Origin: Haladaptatus salinisoli
GTDB lineage: Archaea > Halobacteriota > Halobacteria > Halobacteriales > Haladaptataceae
NCBI RefSeq assembly: GCF_020614375.1
Contig: NZ_CP085327.1
Location: 1-64,000 of the forward strand
Length of the DNA stretch: 64,000 nt
Direction of reading: 5' to 3'
Made by a program: the position numbers and the translations under genes. The notes beneath the pieces are model-generated. The model worked only from the letters and a program-made list of their open reading frames with translations. It had not been told where the DNA came from and did no database searches. Below are positions 53,710 to 62,898 of this stretch, one piece after another. Positions within the stretch are counted from its first letter, which is position 1. Each line of letters starts with the position of its first letter.

Positions 53710-54680
53710 TGTATTCCCTGCTGCGTGTGTGTTCCGCGATGTAACCGCTGGGAACGCACCAGGATAAGAGAGAATTGTTGTGATGATAACATATTAGGAT
53801 TGTTCAGGAGGGCGAGAACCAGTTTTGACCAATACGAGGAGATAGGCTGGCCCTACGAGACACAAACTGAAGCGAGACATCTTACCGGCCGTTCCCGACG
53901 AACCATACGACCAATGTACAGAGCATGAGAAGATGGAGTAGCGGGAGGCAGTTCCTTAACGTGATATAATTTCTCGGCTATCCACCTTGTGATATACGGT
54001 GCGTCTCTCGGTCACGCCTGTTCATGAGGCTGTAGAAGTTGGAATTGAACTCGGACCACGAAGGAGAGAATCACTCATGTTAGCGAAGAATATCGAAGGC
54101 CAGCGACACCTCGAACGAATCCAAACGAACCGTGAAGAAGTGAGAGAACTGAGTATCTCGGTCTAATTGGCTCAAAGAGGAAAGATGGGGTAAAAAGACA
54201 CGTTACTCAGAAATTGTTCAAAGGTCGCCGACGTATTAAGGAATCAGCCATAGGCACTGCCATTGGACTGAAAGACCTAGCTAGGGATGCATCCTTCCCT
54301 CCATTGAATGGGAACGTCGACCCTGAGTCAGTCACGGTTGGTTCTTTGACTGACCACATTCGACTCCAGTGGTATTGAGAAAGACCTAAAATCGCTTCCG
54401 GACATCTCAGAGGGACATCAAAAAGAGTCCTACTTTGTTCTCGCAACGATGTATGACCCTCTATGTCGTGGCGAACACGCCAAGTACCACTTATCTAATG
54501 CACAAGCAAAACAGAAGACGGGTGACGCTTTCGTTTAATTGGTTCGCGATGAATACCCGTTGGTCAACTTTCTCTACCTGTATCCCGATGGTGGAGAATA
54601 TCTAAACGAATTTTCATCTCGCAACCATCTAATTGTTAATTCAATCCAATTTAAGTTTCAGCCTCTACTTCCCTGCTAGT
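53710..54680. other. Low-coding accessory stretch with gene relics
   Basis: Almost 1 kb with no intact gene. It holds the integrase end at 53915-53969 and a 55-codon open frame at 53999-54166 (VHEAVEVGIELGPRRRESLM then LAKNIEGQRHLERIQTNREE) with no recognised domain. A further short readable stretch near 54417-54538 (HQKESYFVLATMYDPLCRGE) also lacks a family. The DNA is AT-rich and appears to be decayed cargo. Confidence 0.4.
53915..53969 (+). pseudogene. Integrase 3'-end remnant
   Basis: Reads TEHEKME, a stop and frameshift, then GRQFLNVI and a stop at 53967-53969. This matches the conserved integrase C-terminal EREKMExRRQFLDDI pattern. Only about 55 bp survive. Confidence 0.5.
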
Positions 54681-55157
54681 ATGAGCGTCTTCCTCGTTCA
54701 GACAAATGGCCACGAAATTAGTGAAGATGCCGCCCCCGAGTACATTTGGGGTGCTCAAGGGCCCACCTTCGTTGATGAACCGCTCCGACATCACCGGTAT
54801 TTCAATGCAAACCCTTATTGGAAACGTGAGGGGTACGGACGGCGAGATGCTTGGGAAAGTGCAACCGAAGGTGACACTGCGCTTCTGTATTGCTCCTCCT
54901 CCGTCGACCAGTACCCAACCTGTATCAGCCACATCCTTCTCATTGAAGATAAACAAATCGACACTGAGGGTGCGCTACTGGAATTTGAGACACCGGTAGA
55001 GATTGAACCCAAAATAACCTACCAAGAGATTCAGCGGCTCGTTGACCAAGGAGAGTTCTCAGAGAAGATGAACTATTGTGGGCAGCAAGGGTTTAATTTC
55101 ACCCAGGTTGCAAACTCAGACCTTGACAAAGTTAACGAACTGACCACCCGAGTATGA
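54681..55157 (+). CDS. EVE/PUA-like domain protein (putative modified-base reader)
   Basis: A 158-residue protein. The start SVFLVQTNGHEISEDAAPEY, the middle GDTALLYCSSSVDQYPTCIS and the end YCGQQGFNFTQVANSDLDKV resemble EVE/PUA-type domains that bind modified bases, though similarity is weak. The ATG at 54681 is preferred. Its stop overlaps the ATG of the following nuclease (ATGA), so the two proteins are made together. EVE-nuclease pairs are known in modification-dependent restriction. Confidence 0.55.
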   Translation: MSVFLVQTNGHEISEDAAPEYIWGAQGPTFVDEPLRHHRYFNANPYWKREGYGRRDAWESATEGDTALLYCSSSVDQYPTCISHILLIEDKQIDTEGALLEFETPVEIEPKITYQEIQRLVDQGEFSEKMNYCGQQGFNFTQVANSDLDKVNELTTRV

Positions 55158-55609
55158 ACGAAGATGAGGTACGTCAGGCAGTAATTAGCGCTCTTGAGAG
55201 AATTATCAAAAAAGACACTGACTTACTAAGGTACGATGTTAACGAGAGGAGTATCACCCACCGGCTCGGAATGTATCTTCAGGAGGTAGTCAGTACTCCT
55301 TGGGATGTGGATGTCGAATATAATCGAATAGGCGAGGATGACGTGACTAAGCGACTCCCAGCTGAGATGTTGCGTGACGAGAGTCAGGGGGCAGTGTATC
55401 CCGACGTAATAATTCATCAGCGAGGGTCGGAGGACGACAATCTTCTCGTGATTGAGGCCAAGAAATCGGGGAATCCCAGCGACGGTGACCGGCAGAAGGT
55501 ACGAGCATACATGCAGCACCTAGATTACGACTATGGGTTGTTCGTGCGGTTCGATACAGGGCAGAATTTTGAGGAGTATGATTACTCCTGCGAGTGGCAA
55601 TCCATCTAA
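55154..55609 (+). CDS. PD-(D/E)XK nuclease-like protein
   Basis: A 151-residue protein with the restriction-endonuclease-like fold. An N-terminal Glu helix (NERSITHRLGMYLQEVVSTP) precedes D84 in AVYPDVIIHQRG and the E101-x-K103 pair in NLLVIEAKKSGNP. A helix and strand (DRQKVRAYMQHLDYDYGLF) complete it. It is translationally coupled to the EVE-like gene upstream, suggesting a two-gene type IV restriction module. Whether it cuts DNA, RNA or is a small accessory is unknown. Confidence 0.7.
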   Translation: MNEDEVRQAVISALERIIKKDTDLLRYDVNERSITHRLGMYLQEVVSTPWDVDVEYNRIGEDDVTKRLPAEMLRDESQGAVYPDVIIHQRGSEDDNLLVIEAKKSGNPSDGDRQKVRAYMQHLDYDYGLFVRFDTGQNFEEYDYSCEWQSI

Positions 55610-55807
55610 AGAGATAATCGGCTATAGGAAATCACGGAACGAGGGTCTCAACAGGCGCTATATGCACATTTACTATGGGCAGATTGTGAGTTGTGAGAAT
55701 ACTCCCGTGGCCCTACGCCAATCGAATTCGAGAAAGAGGAAGGGCGACTCATCGAAACAAATGAGTACGACTGCGTCTGCGCCTTCCTTGACATGGTCGT
55801 AAAAGGA

Positions 55808-55864
55808 CGCTATCAAGGGCGGGAGAAGATGGAGCTACGGCAGCAGTTCTTGGACGATATCTAA
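55808..55864 (+). pseudogene. Integrase 3'-end remnant
   Basis: Reads RYQGREKMELRQQFLDDI and a stop at 55862-55864, in frame. This is a clean copy of the conserved C-terminal end of haloarchaeal integrases, without the rest of the gene. The same frame continues upstream to about 55696 (PTPIEFEKEEGRLIETNEYD) with no integrase similarity, so an unrelated gene end was joined to it. Confidence 0.55.
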
Positions 55865-56080
55865 TTGATTCTAAAACGTAGATATTTTCTATACTAGGCT
55901 ATTTTCCACCGCTGATGGTGAAAATTACACTTCTACTTTCGTAATCAGGTTTGGTTTTGACGTATTTGGAAATTTGTGTCCGATTATTTCTGGATTAGAA
56001 GTAACCGTCAAGGTCCACGACCATATCTGTCAATTCGTAACTCCGTCATGATTAATACTAATCTGTCTCCACTATCCAAT

Positions 56081-56581
56081 ATGGTATCTGATGCAATTTG
56101 GGCCGCTGCCATTGCTGGCACTGCAGGTGTTGCCGGTTCCGTTTTAACTGCTATTGTAGGCTACTACCGCACCAAGAAACGGTTAGACGACGAACGAACT
56201 CGCTGGAGGGCAGACCATTGGATGGACAAAAAAGTCGAGGTGTTAACTGAATTGGCCGTAGCGGAACTAGAGTGCTATCGTGCAGTAAGGAATGCGGGGA
56301 ACGACACTCATGATTCGTATGACGAAATGGACGAAAGCGTGAGGCCCGCCCTCTCTCGGTTCACGGATGCGCTAACGACCGCTCGAATCTATCTAACTGA
56401 AGATGAAATTGGAATAATTGAAAGTACTATTGGAAAATATAAAATTTTCCTGAATGACTTGGCGCGACGTGTTAACGGGGAAATTATAAATCTGCCGTGG
56501 GACGACACTGAAGAAGCCCACAACGAAGCTTATTCCGTGTTGAGCAGCATCGTAAATCCCGACGAAGACCGCGAATCGTAG
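56081..56581 (+). CDS. Membrane-anchored helical protein
   Basis: A 166-residue protein. One N-terminal hydrophobic helix (AIWAAAIAGTAGVAGSVLTA) precedes a charged helical cytoplasmic part (RTKKRLDDERTRWRADHWMD, then LTEDEIGIIESTIGKYKIFL). There is no recognised family. I start at ATG 56081; the frame extends 35 codons upstream to a GTG at 55976 with less convincing sequence. It resembles the membrane-helical proteins in defence islands. Confidence 0.6.
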   Translation: MVSDAIWAAAIAGTAGVAGSVLTAIVGYYRTKKRLDDERTRWRADHWMDKKVEVLTELAVAELECYRAVRNAGNDTHDSYDEMDESVRPALSRFTDALTTARIYLTEDEIGIIESTIGKYKIFLNDLARRVNGEIINLPWDDTEEAHNEAYSVLSSIVNPDEDRES

Positions 56582-56916
56582 GAACTTCCAGTCGATTCGC
56601 AAACCAGTACGAATCACCAGTATCTAATCGGCTTGCGCAGTGTTCGCGTCTGTGCTCACCCTCGACAGTAAGTTGGCAAGTGCGCTTGACGCTAGTTGAC
56701 CGAGTCGTCGTTGCTGCTCCACTCACCCCAATAGTGTGCGCGGAGTGACGAAGGGACACTCCTGAGAGCAGCAATATGGGGCAACGGCGTCGTGGATGGA
56801 CCGGTCGAAGATGTCGGTGAACATGCCGGAATGTGCCGTCGGAAAAAGATTCTGCAGGCTACACGTACATCGAACGGAGCGCGAGAAAAGTCGGAAGAGA
56901 TGAATAGAATGGGGGG
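56582..56916. other. Intergenic accessory stretch with a faint integrase-like end
   Basis: About 335 bp without a supported gene. Near 56860-56900 the plus frame reads HVHRTEREKS..., similar to the integrase end HYDRRTEREK, but too short and altered to be certain. GC-poor and probably decayed. Confidence 0.3.
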
Positions 56917-57543
56917 TCAATTACCAAAGTCTTCGGATTCTTCTTCGATTCTTTTAATCAATTCATCCAAGCTATCTTTCGCGTCATGATTCTTCGGTAA
57001 ATAGGTCCAATCACCTCCAGCACGGCTAAAGTACCAATCAGAATAAATTTGATAGAGTGAAATTCGAATATCATCGGGAATTTCGCCAGGACAAGAACCA
57101 TATAATTCAAGTAGTGATTCGACCCGTTCGGTCATGTCGTTTAATGTTCCCTCTTCTACTCCATAGCCATTCTCAGACAGGGGATAATGCTCGGATTGTA
57201 TGATATTCTCCCATGTCTTATGTAGTATCCTCGCTTCTGTGAAAACTTCACGATACCAACCTTCAACTTGCTCAATGTGACGCATCTCCTTTTGGACGTT
57301 TACCATGCGCCTCGTTTCAAGAGTGTACCAGCCTGTCAATCCCACTAGTAAAAGTGTGGCCACGGAAGACGTAATAGAGGCGAGATTTGCAGGGAAAACC
57401 AAGTGTGCAGATGTTTCGAATGAATCAATAGACGAGAGAATGATGAATACAATGGATGCAACAGCGGTCGCTAATAGAATTAGAATTATAAACTCCGAAG
57501 AGCTGAAACCGATTTCCGATTTTCTTCTTGAGTTATTGGACAT
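56917..57543 (-). CDS. Two-helix membrane protein with cytoplasmic helical domain
   Basis: A 208-residue protein. Two N-terminal hydrophobic helices (EFIILILLATAVASIVFIIL and LASITSSVATLLLVGLTGWY) are followed by about 125 residues of charged helices (TRRMVNVQKEMRHIEQVEGW). Similar layout to the gene at 56081 but not an evident paralogue. No family is recognised. ATG 57543 is preferred to one 13 codons upstream. Confidence 0.65.
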   Translation of the reverse strand: MSNNSRRKSEIGFSSSEFIILILLATAVASIVFIILSSIDSFETSAHLVFPANLASITSSVATLLLVGLTGWYTLETRRMVNVQKEMRHIEQVEGWYREVFTEARILHKTWENIIQSEHYPLSENGYGVEEGTLNDMTERVESLLELYGSCPGEIPDDIRISLYQIYSDWYFSRAGGDWTYLPKNHDAKDSLDELIKRIEEESEDFGN

Positions 57544-57667
57544 ACTTACCACTTGCTGATAAGGTATAATATCCCTGTGCATTAATTTCCCTCATTTCAG
57601 TAGGATGAACAGTTACTACCAATCGGCATTTAAGGGGTGGGCTTCGCTCTGAATCGGCGTACGCCTC

Positions 57668-57826
57668 ATGACAGCAGAGCCGGAGCGCATCCACAAAGTC
57701 GTCGGGCTGGCCAGTCGGGACACTATAGTGGACGTTCCCGGCTTGGGTGACCTCGTACTAGAACGCCGGCAGGTCCTGCCCCAAAACCGAGATATCTGGC
57801 AGTATCAGTTCATTCAAGTTGAGTAA
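57668..57826 (+). CDS. Small hypothetical protein or gene end
   Basis: A 52-residue open frame (MTAEPERIHKVVGLASRDTI, then VDVPGLGDLVLERRQVLPQN) with haloarchaeal-like codon use. It lies between two minus-strand genes in a low-coding stretch. It may be the tail of a larger lost gene rather than a functional peptide. Confidence 0.35.
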   Translation: MTAEPERIHKVVGLASRDTIVDVPGLGDLVLERRQVLPQNRDIWQYQFIQVE

Positions 57827-57968
57827 CCAGATTCTCGATAAGCGCCTGTTTCTTCTGGGACGAGAAGGTTATCAACTTGACCGAAACGCTCATCCATTCC
57901 AAGTTAGACAGAAAAGCATTGATAAACAACTGGGTCACAGATACCGCGAGCAACAGAACCATCGGGAC

Positions 57969-60900
57969 TTAGAAGACCTCTAAGTAGTCCTCGATGACTT
58001 CGCGCTCGCCCTCAGTAAGCTTGAACAGGTTGTACACAGCCTCGTCTATCTCAGCTTCCAATTCCTCGATGCTCGTTTCTTCGACTGTCGCTCGGTCCCG
58101 CTCAAGTGCGTCGAGGAGTTCTTGCACGCCGTCATCAGTTTCTGGAATCGGGATGGCCTGTTCTTCTCCCTTTTTTACGTTGCGGCCATCGACGGCGGCG
58201 TGAACGTACTTCGCTTTGCGTTTGCGTTCCTCGCGGTCACCAGTATCCATTTGTGGTGCAGTAATTTCATCGGAACGCCCTGCAGTAACCACATAGCGAC
58301 CATCGTCAAGTTCTTCAATATCGGCATTAACGGGATAGCGGCGGGTCTGCCACTCATAGTCAATGTAGCTGATAGTTCCGCCATAGTTGTCCATATATTT
58401 GTTCGGGAAGCTTCTAACTCTATTTTCTACATCGATTATTTTTCGTATCGTTTCCACCAGTTCACCAATTTTAGTTTCCTGCTCTCCACCGGTTTTGACT
58501 GGAAGACGTTCTTGATAACGAGTAAGGAATTGATAGTAGCCATTCTGTAGTGGCGAACTGGTTTGTTTAATGAAGAATTCAAGGGTTGATGAATTCAGTA
58601 AACCAAGTAGGAACTCAAGTTTAGGGCCAAATTCATCTATAATTTGTAAGAAGAATACTTTATTGAGGATGAATCTGCCATCTTTGTCTAGAGCGTAGTT
58701 ATTCCGCTGAGACATTTCTGGGCAAATTATCTTTTCTACCTCCATAACTTCTTCAGAATGAGGTATGTTTAGCTCATACCATTTTTTGTCCTTGTTCTTG
58801 AACGTCGCGTCCTTGCGGCTCTCAAGCGCCTCTTTATGTTGTCGTAGATATTGATGTGCGTTTGGATATTCTTCAATTTCGACACCCTCAGTATATATTA
58901 AATATTCATCTGGATAGCCCATTTGGTATCTTTTGATATCACTTCCTCTGTAAATTGGCTTTAAAATACTCTGTTCGATGTTCCACTGTTTTACTTCTTT
59001 AGCACTCAATATGAAAACGGTATTTTTACCAGTCTTGATTCCAGCCGAAATTCGCTTGGTAATTTCACTTAAGCTATTCTCGGATTTCGACTGTAGACCT
59101 CGGAACAATTCATTAGCTTCCTCAGGCGTAAATCTCCATTCTCGCTCATCCAAGTCAGAGAACGGAGTTTTATATGTCGTATAGTATTCGGAGGTGTGGC
59201 GACCGTTCTTACGGATAACATCACGGATTTCTTCAAGCACACTCTCTACTTCGGAATCATCAGGTTTCTTCCTTCCATATACTACATTTATATCATAGTC
59301 TTCTTCAGGAGTAATATTCTCTAACACAAGAATACAAGGGTAGGCAGTTGCGTCTTCGAAGAAGTTACTCATCTCATAATTTGAAAACTCATCTATTTTT
59401 ACGGTGTTTGCTAATGTCTTTCTCAATCCAGAACCATACGCTGTACTTGTGAATCGAGATGAAGTAATATAACCGAGTTTACCTCCCTCGTTTAGAAGCT
59501 CTGTTCCACGTTTAATGAAGTATATAGAGAGGTCTGCGTTACCGGAGTACACGTCCTCATAGAGTGATTGAAGAACTCTTTCCTTGTAATTCGAAAGAAT
59601 AGACTCTTTACGAACATACGGTGGATTCCCAACAACGTAGTCGTATTCCATGTAGTTCTTGACGACGAGCGAGAGAACCGTGTCCTCAAACATCTTGAAC
59701 AGGCGTCCATCACCGTGTTCGACGCGGAGATACCGAACGGTATCAAGAATGTCGTTCACGTACTCCTCGAAGAACTCCTCGACGCCCTCGTACTCACGGG
59801 TTGTATAGCGATGGATACCTTCTTCCAGTCCACCATAGTACTCCCACATCCCTTCATGCATGTGGTATTTCACCACGTCGAGGACGCCCTGTAACGCCGC
59901 ATAGTATTCTCCGAAGTTTCGAATCTCGGCGTTCATCTTAGCGGTCTGGTGCTTCGGCATTCGAACACGCTGAACGAGGAACTCTCCTTCGCGCTCCGAT
60001 TCATCCACCTCGTCCTCGTCAACTTCGACCGGGAGCGGAACGGGAATCAGCACATCCTGATTATCCTCAGTCATCGCGTCGAACGTCATCTGGGTCGTGT
60101 CGTCGTCCCCGAGGTCGATGCCCGTCAGTTCCCGTTCGTTCCGAAGCGTGTCAGTGCGGAAAATGGGCAGGCGTCGAATCGTGAAATCAGCGTTGCTTCG
60201 CTTCGCTTCCCGATACTTTGGCAGGATGGCGACCATGAACCGAATCTGAGCCATCAGCACTGCGAACGGGTGAATGTCCAACCCGACGATATGCGGGCGG
60301 GTACAGAGTTCGGTGAGGTGTTTCACCCAGTCCGGGTCGTCGTTGTATCGCTCCACGTCCTCGATGTACCGCTTCACAGCTTCCACGAGGAACGTCCCAG
60401 ACCCACAGGACGGGTCGATAATTCGCTCGCTGGAAACACCCACGTCGTAGCCAACGCCGTCCATGATGTAGTCGATGACTGGCTGTGGCGTGTAGAACTC
60501 GCCGAGGGCCTTACGCGTTTCTGGGTCGAAGTATCGCTGGTAGAGGTTCCCGAGCGGGTCGCCTTCGATGCGGGAGAAGTCGAATTTCAGCACTGAGAAG
60601 ACGACGTGGGCCACTGCGCGACTGAACCGCTCTCGCGTTGCCCGACTCACGCGAGATACTTCACTCCCGTCCTTCGCCACGTCACGGAACCGATTGTATG
60701 GATTCTTGTGTTGACTGGCGGTCTCCTCGGCGTAGCCGTCAGTCCACCAGATGAAAATGTCGTCCTCGAATAAGCTCTCGACGAGTTGGTTCCGCATGTC
60801 CTCAATCATTCCGTTCGCCGCGACCGGATATGCATCGAGGCTAATTTCGCCATCGAATCCACCGAGCGCGTCGAAGTACCGCCGGAGCCCTTTATTAGTT

Positions 60901-61721
60901 GGGAAGAACGCGTGGTCTACAGTAGCTTTCGATAGGAGGAGTCGTGCGAGGAGTGCGTGACCGCTCTCCAGACAAAACATGAAATCCCGAAGCGATTGCT
61001 TGCCGTCAACAAATGCATCCCACGACTTCGGTATCTCATCAGGCTCGCTGGCGTAACTCGCTTCCCAGAAATCGTAGGCCCCTTTCACGAACTTCGCTTC
61101 GTTCTCGTCACGGAGTTCCCGAAGTAGGTCAACCATCGCAGTCACGAGGTCGGCGAACGGACTATCCTCTTCCAATCGGAATGTGTCGAAGAAGTGTTCG
61201 CGCCCAAGTTCGCTGTCCAATTCCACTGCGTCGAGATTGTCGAGGTATTCGTTGACGCTTTCGGGATTCGTGATGTCCCACTCCGGTTTTTCGAGAGCAG
61301 CGACAATGTCTGCGGCATGGCTTTCGGTCGCTTCTTCGAGAGAGATTGCAAGCATCTCCGTGTGACCGTCACGGCTGTAGAGTTGGAGTTTTTCGCCGTT
61401 TGTTAGAACTCCGTAGTCGGCTTTCAACTCGTCCACGTAGTGAAAGAGTTGGTCAGTGTGAGCGTCGAGGTCGTGTCCCGATGTTTTGAACTCGTAGATT
61501 GCAGTAACGGCTTCATTAGCGTCCAGTGTCACGTAGTCCGGTCGTCGGTTATCTGGAAGTGTCCACTCGCTCCGCAAGTCGTGTCCTGCACCGGAATAGC
61601 CAAGGAGTGTGTAGAAATTCTCGTTCATAAATGCATTCTCCACGTCCTTCTCGCTCATATCATCGCCAATGCGGGCTGCAATGCTGTGGAGCGCATTATG
61701 AACTGACGACGTTTGGGTCAT
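57969..61721 (-). CDS. Single-chain restriction-modification enzyme (type IIG, Eco57I-like)
   Basis: A 1250-residue protein. The N-terminal nuclease region has D62 and E77-x-K79 (RRPDYVTLDANEAVTAIYEF then KTSG), a PD-(D/E)XK site. The methyltransferase follows with SAM motif DPSCGSGTFL at about 435 and catalytic NPPY at about 697. The remainder (residues ~850-1150) is a target-recognition domain. Both activities in one chain mark type IIG/IIL enzymes. I start at ATG 61721; 62 upstream in-frame codons read as non-coding. No separate specificity subunit is seen nearby. Confidence 0.88.
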   Translation of the reverse strand: MTQTSSVHNALHSIAARIGDDMSEKDVENAFMNENFYTLLGYSGAGHDLRSEWTLPDNRRPDYVTLDANEAVTAIYEFKTSGHDLDAHTDQLFHYVDELKADYGVLTNGEKLQLYSRDGHTEMLAISLEEATESHAADIVAALEKPEWDITNPESVNEYLDNLDAVELDSELGREHFFDTFRLEEDSPFADLVTAMVDLLRELRDENEAKFVKGAYDFWEASYASEPDEIPKSWDAFVDGKQSLRDFMFCLESGHALLARLLLSKATVDHAFFPTNKGLRRYFDALGGFDGEISLDAYPVAANGMIEDMRNQLVESLFEDDIFIWWTDGYAEETASQHKNPYNRFRDVAKDGSEVSRVSRATRERFSRAVAHVVFSVLKFDFSRIEGDPLGNLYQRYFDPETRKALGEFYTPQPVIDYIMDGVGYDVGVSSERIIDPSCGSGTFLVEAVKRYIEDVERYNDDPDWVKHLTELCTRPHIVGLDIHPFAVLMAQIRFMVAILPKYREAKRSNADFTIRRLPIFRTDTLRNERELTGIDLGDDDTTQMTFDAMTEDNQDVLIPVPLPVEVDEDEVDESEREGEFLVQRVRMPKHQTAKMNAEIRNFGEYYAALQGVLDVVKYHMHEGMWEYYGGLEEGIHRYTTREYEGVEEFFEEYVNDILDTVRYLRVEHGDGRLFKMFEDTVLSLVVKNYMEYDYVVGNPPYVRKESILSNYKERVLQSLYEDVYSGNADLSIYFIKRGTELLNEGGKLGYITSSRFTSTAYGSGLRKTLANTVKIDEFSNYEMSNFFEDATAYPCILVLENITPEEDYDINVVYGRKKPDDSEVESVLEEIRDVIRKNGRHTSEYYTTYKTPFSDLDEREWRFTPEEANELFRGLQSKSENSLSEITKRISAGIKTGKNTVFILSAKEVKQWNIEQSILKPIYRGSDIKRYQMGYPDEYLIYTEGVEIEEYPNAHQYLRQHKEALESRKDATFKNKDKKWYELNIPHSEEVMEVEKIICPEMSQRNNYALDKDGRFILNKVFFLQIIDEFGPKLEFLLGLLNSSTLEFFIKQTSSPLQNGYYQFLTRYQERLPVKTGGEQETKIGELVETIRKIIDVENRVRSFPNKYMDNYGGTISYIDYEWQTRRYPVNADIEELDDGRYVVTAGRSDEITAPQMDTGDREERKRKAKYVHAAVDGRNVKKGEEQAIPIPETDDGVQELLDALERDRATVEETSIEELEAEIDEAVYNLFKLTEGEREVIEDYLEVF

Positions 61722-61953
61722 ATCTTGCTGGAGACAGTGATACATTAAAAATCTCGTGTTTGAATTACAGATGACCCTCACGTAGATGGAGTTCGGGCGG
61801 TACACTTCGACTCTGAACCTACAAATGGTTCGCAGGTCATCGCACCGGTTTTGCCGAGAGTACACATCCGTGGAAGAGGCGAGAAGAGAGGAGAACGCCG
61901 CTATCAAAGACCCACACTGTTAGATGGTGTTAAGTCCCTGTTTCGGGGGTATT

Positions 61954-62036
61954 CTCGTGGTTACTCTCGAACTGAACGACACAAACAGTAGCCGCTGTTT
62001 AACTGTGAACTGATTGTCGTATTGCCGGAGGTAGCC
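61954..62036 (+). promoter_or_regulatory. Conserved upstream block of first secreted-protein pair
   Basis: Starts TCGTGGTTACTCTCGA and ends CGGAGGTAGCC directly before the ATG. It is about 70% identical to the block at 62817-62898 and of nearly the same length (83 and 82 bp). A TATA-like GTTTAA near 61999 and an SD GGAGGT 4 bp before the ATG predict a short leadered mRNA, unusual here. Confidence 0.65.
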
Positions 62037-62372
62037 ATGAAAGCACTCAAATTACTCGTGGCATTCGCCGTCATCACCAGTATTGCCGTCGGTGGCGTTG
62101 CCGCGCAAGAACAAGAAAACGAATTCGAGCAAGGCGCTGACGCCGACGTTGACCAAGAACAGTACGTCTCGCAGACGAACGTGAACGTCCAAGACGATAA
62201 CACCGCCGTGGCGCTTGGCAAGTGGAGTGATGCGACGGCAGTGCAGGCAAGTGAGCAGTCCAACAGCAACTCGCAGACTGGTGTCGCAATCGCCTCGAAC
62301 TACGCTAAAGATGTCGAGCAGGAGAATGAGGTTGAGGACGGTGGGGGCCGTGGTATTGGTGGTGGCAGATAA
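62037..62372 (+). CDS. Secreted Q/N-rich curlin-like repeat protein A1
   Basis: A 111-residue secreted protein. The signal MKALKLLVAFAVITSIAVGG ends in VAA-Q, then QENEFEQ and the curlin-like repeats QTNVNVQDDNTAVA and AVQASEQSNSNSQTGVAIAS-N-YAKDVEQENE. The composition is Gln/Asn/Glu/Asp/Ser-rich, without Cys. The last residues are Gly-rich. It is the first of five tandem paralogues. Curli-type fibres are the closest known analogue; function is inferred. Confidence 0.8.
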   Translation: MKALKLLVAFAVITSIAVGGVAAQEQENEFEQGADADVDQEQYVSQTNVNVQDDNTAVALGKWSDATAVQASEQSNSNSQTGVAIASNYAKDVEQENEVEDGGGRGIGGGR

Positions 62373-62387
62373 TCACGGAGAGCAGCA

Positions 62388-62639
62388 ATGAGATTGAAAC
62401 CATTCCTAACGGTCGCACTCGCAGTGGCACTCCTCTCAACAGTGTTCGCCGGTGGTGCTCTGGCACAAGATGGCGGTGACGCGGTTGCCATTCAGACGAA
62501 CGACCAGAGTAATTCGAACGCACAGACAGGAATCGCCATCGCCGAGAATACCGCTGAGGACATCGAGCAGGAAAATGAACTAGACGACAGCATACCGGTT
62601 CCACCACCACCCCAACCCAGTGACCCAGGCGAAACCTAA
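62388..62639 (+). CDS. Secreted Q/N-rich curlin-like repeat protein B1 (short)
   Basis: An 83-residue secreted paralogue, 15 bp after A1 and with an SD-like GGAG. The signal MRLKPFLTVALAVALLSTVF ends GALA-Q. Only one repeat unit follows (AVAIQTNDQSNSNAQTGIAI then ENTAEDIEQENE), lacking the N-terminal QENEFEQ of the others, and a Pro-rich tail (PVPPPPQPSDPGE). It may be a capping or nucleator-type partner, by analogy with CsgB. Confidence 0.75.
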   Translation: MRLKPFLTVALAVALLSTVFAGGALAQDGGDAVAIQTNDQSNSNAQTGIAIAENTAEDIEQENELDDSIPVPPPPQPSDPGET

Positions 62640-62816
62640 TCAAACCGCGGAGCGACAGTGACGCCGCTACCCATATTTTCCTCCGACCCACCTACACTAT
62701 TGTCCAGTAGACGCCTTTCCAGAGTGACTGTTTCAGCAGTTAGTATATCATACTAACCCGCTGACCATAGCGGTGCTCAACGACTGGAGTCTCAACCACG
62801 GATTTCGGCGGTGCTA

Positions 62817-62898
62817 TCGTGGTTACTCTCGATGTGAAGAAGATGAACGGTTGGGGCTGTTTAACAGTGCTCTGCGTGTCGTGGAGTCGGAGGTAGCC
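62817..62898 (+). promoter_or_regulatory. Duplicated upstream block of second secreted-protein group
   Basis: Copy of the block at 61954-62036: TCGTGGTTACTCTCGAT at the left, CTGTTTAACAGTG (TATA-like, near 62862) and CGGAGGTAGCC at the right, next to the ATG. Its duplication with the gene implies the group arose by tandem copying of promoter plus gene. Confidence 0.65.

Noticed and set aside
61760-61907. N-terminal extension of the type IIG enzyme to 61907
   Set aside because: The 62 extra residues lack haloarchaeal protein character and conserved sequence starts at the ATG at 61721.
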